DNA from: a bacterium CG2_30_54_10
Lineage (GTDB): Bacteria; Muiribacteriota; Ozemobacteria; Ozemobacterales; Ozemobacteraceae
Direction of reading: 5' to 3'
Length of the DNA stretch: 6,308 nt
Assembly: GCA_001872985.1 (NCBI GenBank)
Contig: MNYA01000381.1
Span: 1-6,308, forward strand
The first letter of the stretch is position 1. Each line of letters starts with the position of its first letter. Below the pieces are notes generated by a model. The model worked only from the letters and a program-made list of their open reading frames with translations. It had not been told where the DNA came from and searched no databases. A program made the translations under genes and the position numbers. This document shows positions 4,507 through 6,308 of the stretch, piece after piece.

Positions 4507-6174
4507 TCAGTATGCGCTATCGAGCGAGTCAGCGGCGTCGCCGGTTCCGGTATCTCCAGTGGTGACACCCGTCGCGGCGCCCGTCCCTCCGATGAGGGGA
4601 GCAACGGTCGCTACGCCAGTCCCACCCGGTGCGGGAGCCGGTTCAGAAATCACGGAGGTGATCTTTTGGATGAGGGCGGAGATGTCCAGGATATCGACCT
4701 TTCCGTCGCCGTTCATATCAGCGATCTTCACGAAGACTTTTGGGAAGCTCTTAGGATCGCTGAGGAACTTGGCGATGTCGTAGACGTCTTCGTTATCGAG
4801 TTTGCCATTGCCATCCATATCGCCCGTCAGGTTGGCGGGATCGACCGGGAAGGTCTTGCGATCTCCGATTACAGCTTCTTTCAGGAGGTTGTAATCGGCC
4901 CAGGTAATTTGCCCATCGCCGTCAAGGTCGGCAGCTTTGTCATAGAGGCGCTTGAAGCGGAACCATGGCGGAGCGAGGAGAAACTTGCGGATCATCGTGG
5001 CCATATCGAGGCGATCGACCTTTCCGTCGCCGTTGAGATCGCCGAACTTCACATTCATTTCCTTCAGGAAGGCATCGATCTTGGCATTGGTAAGATCGAT
5101 GACGTTGTTGGCATCCCGGATGACCTTGAACATCTCCATGAACTTAACCTGCTGATCGGAACTGAGTTTCGAGAAGGTCTTGGTGTCCATGAACGCGGTC
5201 TCGATGTCGCGAAGAAGCTTGTCATGATCGGTAACCAGTTTGTCGAGTTGCGCCTTCAGTTCCATGAGTTTGGCCTTGTCGGCATCGGTCAGGGGCTTCT
5301 TGTCCATGATTGCGAGCATCTGCTTCTGGATGTCCATGATTTTGACCTGCAGATCTTTCATCTTTCCAAGCATGTCTTCAAGTCCGGGCCAGGAAAACTT
5401 GAACTTTTCGGTGATTTCGGTCAGACCCTTTGCTACACGGCTTTCGGCACCGTTGATCGCATCGATCAACCTTCCGGCCACCCGGGCTTTCTGGTTGATT
5501 GCAAAAGCCTGTCGGTGATTGAAGATGATCTCGTCCTTGCGGAACTTCTCGGTGTCCTTGAAGAAAGCGGCGTGGATTTCGTTAAGCTCGGTGCGGAGAG
5601 CGGTGATTTTCCCGGTGAGCCCTTTCAAATGGCCCTGAAGTGTTTCAAGCTGTTCTTTTGTGACATCCTTCATTTTCAGGAAGTTCTGAATGAGCTTTTC
5701 TTTCTCGCGGGCGAGGTTGAGGATGGAGCGCTGGATTTCAATCCGCTTGTTTTGAAATTCAAGCGTTTTGTTGAAAAACTCGCGTTGGGCCAGATCTTTC
5801 TGCTCGTATTTCAGAACCTTGTCGATATTCGCCGGGTTGGGCTTCCAGGCATGGGATTCACGGATGGTATTTCCCGCCTCGTTGTATTTCCCTTGGTTGG
5901 CTTCAGCGCTTGCCTTCTGATTGTAGGCGGTTTCGATGAAGCTGTCGAGGGCGGGATAATTCTTGTCGTAGCGTTTGAGCCAGTTAACGAACTGCTGGGT
6001 TTGGCTCTCGACGTTGGCGAATTTCCGTTCGCGTTCGAGGTTTGCGATTCGCTCGGCCCAAACCTTGGCATGGGCAACCGGGTCAAAAAGCATGACATCC
6101 GCGCTCACAGCGGAAGAACACGCAAGAACAACCAAGCACATCAGACCTACCAATGATTTTTTGAACTCCATCAT
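4507..6174 (-). CDS. Secreted coiled-coil protein with four dockerin/EF-hand calcium loops and C-terminal tag
   Basis: This 555-residue protein starts with a Sec signal peptide (basic MMEFKK, hydrophobic core about 7-19, possible signal peptidase I site AVSA|D at 25/26). V-L-A-C at 16-19 also fits a lipobox, so a lipoprotein is possible. Residues about 30-370 are charged and mostly helical, with likely coiled coils near 140-215 and 265-327. Four 12-residue calcium loops of the D-x-[ND]-G-[DN]-G type follow at 379-390, 416-427, 452-463 and 486-497, each followed by a helix, as in type I dockerins. A Gly/Thr/Ala/Pro linker (about 511-547) leads to the terminal ADSLDSAY. The two adjacent ATGs (6174, 6171) share the SD AAGGAG; spacing is 4 or 7 bases, which favours the second. 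Dockerins normally bind cohesins, but no cohesin is visible here, so a calcium-stabilised surface or scaffold role is equally possible. The gene lies upstream of, and apart from, the sigma-factor operon. Confidence 0.88.
   Translation of the reverse strand: MMEFKKSLVGLMCLVVLACSSAVSADVMLFDPVAHAKVWAERIANLERERKFANVESQTQQFVNWLKRYDKNYPALDSFIETAYNQKASAEANQGKYNEAGNTIRESHAWKPNPANIDKVLKYEQKDLAQREFFNKTLEFQNKRIEIQRSILNLAREKEKLIQNFLKMKDVTKEQLETLQGHLKGLTGKITALRTELNEIHAAFFKDTEKFRKDEIIFNHRQAFAINQKARVAGRLIDAINGAESRVAKGLTEITEKFKFSWPGLEDMLGKMKDLQVKIMDIQKQMLAIMDKKPLTDADKAKLMELKAQLDKLVTDHDKLLRDIETAFMDTKTFSKLSSDQQVKFMEMFKVIRDANNVIDLTNAKIDAFLKEMNVKFGDLNGDGKVDRLDMATMIRKFLLAPPWFRFKRLYDKAADLDGDGQITWADYNLLKEAVIGDRKTFPVDPANLTGDMDGNGKLDNEDVYDIAKFLSDPKSFPKVFVKIADMNGDGKVDILDISALIQKITSVISEPAPAPGGTGVATVAPLIGGTGAATGVTTGDTGTGDAADSLDSAY
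4510..4533 (-). other. C-terminal octapeptide tag ADSLDSAY (secreted dockerin-like protein)
   Basis: These are the last eight codons before the stop. They match the pattern A-[DE]-S-L-[DN]-x-[AGS]-[YF] shared with two other proteins in the window, and follow a Gly/Thr-rich linker. A function as a sorting or processing signal is inferred only. Confidence 0.6.
4684..5040 (-). repeat. Four dockerin/EF-hand calcium-loop repeats inside the 4507-6174 gene
   Basis: Four loops begin 37, 36 and 34 residues apart: DLNGDGKVDRLD, DLDGDGQITWAD, DMDGNGKLDNED and DMNGDGKVDILD. Acidic or Asn residues occupy loop positions 1, 3, 5 and 12, and Gly is at position 6, as expected for calcium binding. A standard dockerin has two loops, so this may be two modules in tandem or four independent EF-hand units. 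Confidence 0.85.
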
Positions 6175-6178
6175 CTCA

Positions 6179-6184
6179 CTCCTT
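6179..6184 (-). promoter_or_regulatory. Ribosome binding site of the dockerin-like gene
   Basis: AAGGAG lies four bases before the ATG at 6174 and seven before the ATG at 6171. The spacing favours 6171, which would remove only one Met. Confidence 0.75.
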
Positions 6185-6210
6185 AAAGTTTAAATAATTT
6201 CCGACCGTGG

Positions 6211-6242
6211 GATCATTGCGAAATTTTCAACGGGCAACGATC
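6211..6242. promoter_or_regulatory. Imperfect inverted repeat in the leader of the dockerin-like gene
   Basis: Arms GATCATTGC (6211-6219) and GCAACGATC (6234-6242) flank 14 bases. In minus-strand RNA all nine positions pair, one as G-U. It lies about 27 bases upstream of the Shine-Dalgarno. It could be an operator or an RNA hairpin in the 5' leader. No promoter could be assigned with confidence between 6185 and 6308. Confidence 0.35.
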
Positions 6243-6308
6243 TACTACTTTTGTATTGGCCACCCCCTTTTCATTGTTTGCTCAAAGTTCATTATGCAAC
6301 ATTTCACA

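Noticed and set aside
4666..6156. A 496-codon open frame on the plus strand opposite the dockerin-like gene
   Set aside because: It mirrors the codon bias of the real gene, has no signal peptide or family resemblance, and the minus strand carries clear calcium loops and a signal peptide.

Overview
The window carries five genes, all on the minus strand and read from high to low coordinates. The order of transcription is: (1) a secreted coiled-coil protein with four dockerin/EF-hand-type calcium loops (4507-6174); (2) a secreted FecR-domain protein with a helical, TPR-like middle (2723-4249); (3) an unrecognised exported protein with an unusual serine-alternating N-terminus (1804-2706); (4) an ECF-type RNA polymerase sigma factor (1210-1782); (5) its probable membrane anti-sigma factor, which joins a cytoplasmic zinc-finger anti-sigma domain, one membrane segment and a periplasmic FecR domain (225-1208). 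The last four genes are separated by only 16, 21 and 1 bases and look like one operon. The first gene is set apart by a 257-base gap that begins with a strong GC-rich hairpin.

The organism is a bacterium. It has ECF sigma/anti-sigma regulation, Sec-type signal peptides and good Shine-Dalgarno sequences (GGAGG-type) before three of the five genes. FecR domains and a dockerin-like secreted protein suggest a diderm with a rich set of exported proteins, for example from the PVC group or an uncultured candidate phylum. This assignment is an inference; no taxonomic marker is present. No mobile element, rRNA, tRNA or CRISPR array was seen. No TonB-dependent receptor, the usual partner of FecR signalling, lies in the window.

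The most interesting observation is a short shared C-terminus. Three of the four extracytoplasmic proteins end in the same kind of octapeptide directly before the stop codon: ADSLDSAY, AESLNDSF and ADSLNLGY, or A-[DE]-S-L-[DN]-x-[AGS]-[YF]-COOH. The proteins are otherwise different, the shared residues use different synonymous codons, and in all three the tag is predicted to lie outside the cytoplasm. The two secreted proteins carry it after a low-complexity linker. It could be a sorting, processing or recognition tag. Because the anti-sigma factor carries it too, the same machinery might link handling of tagged proteins to sigma-factor release. That model is speculative.

The ends of the window hold no supported gene. 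Bases 1-224 contain small inverted repeats and an AT-rich patch. Bases 6175-6308 are the leader of the first gene, with a ribosome binding site and an imperfect hairpin or operator.
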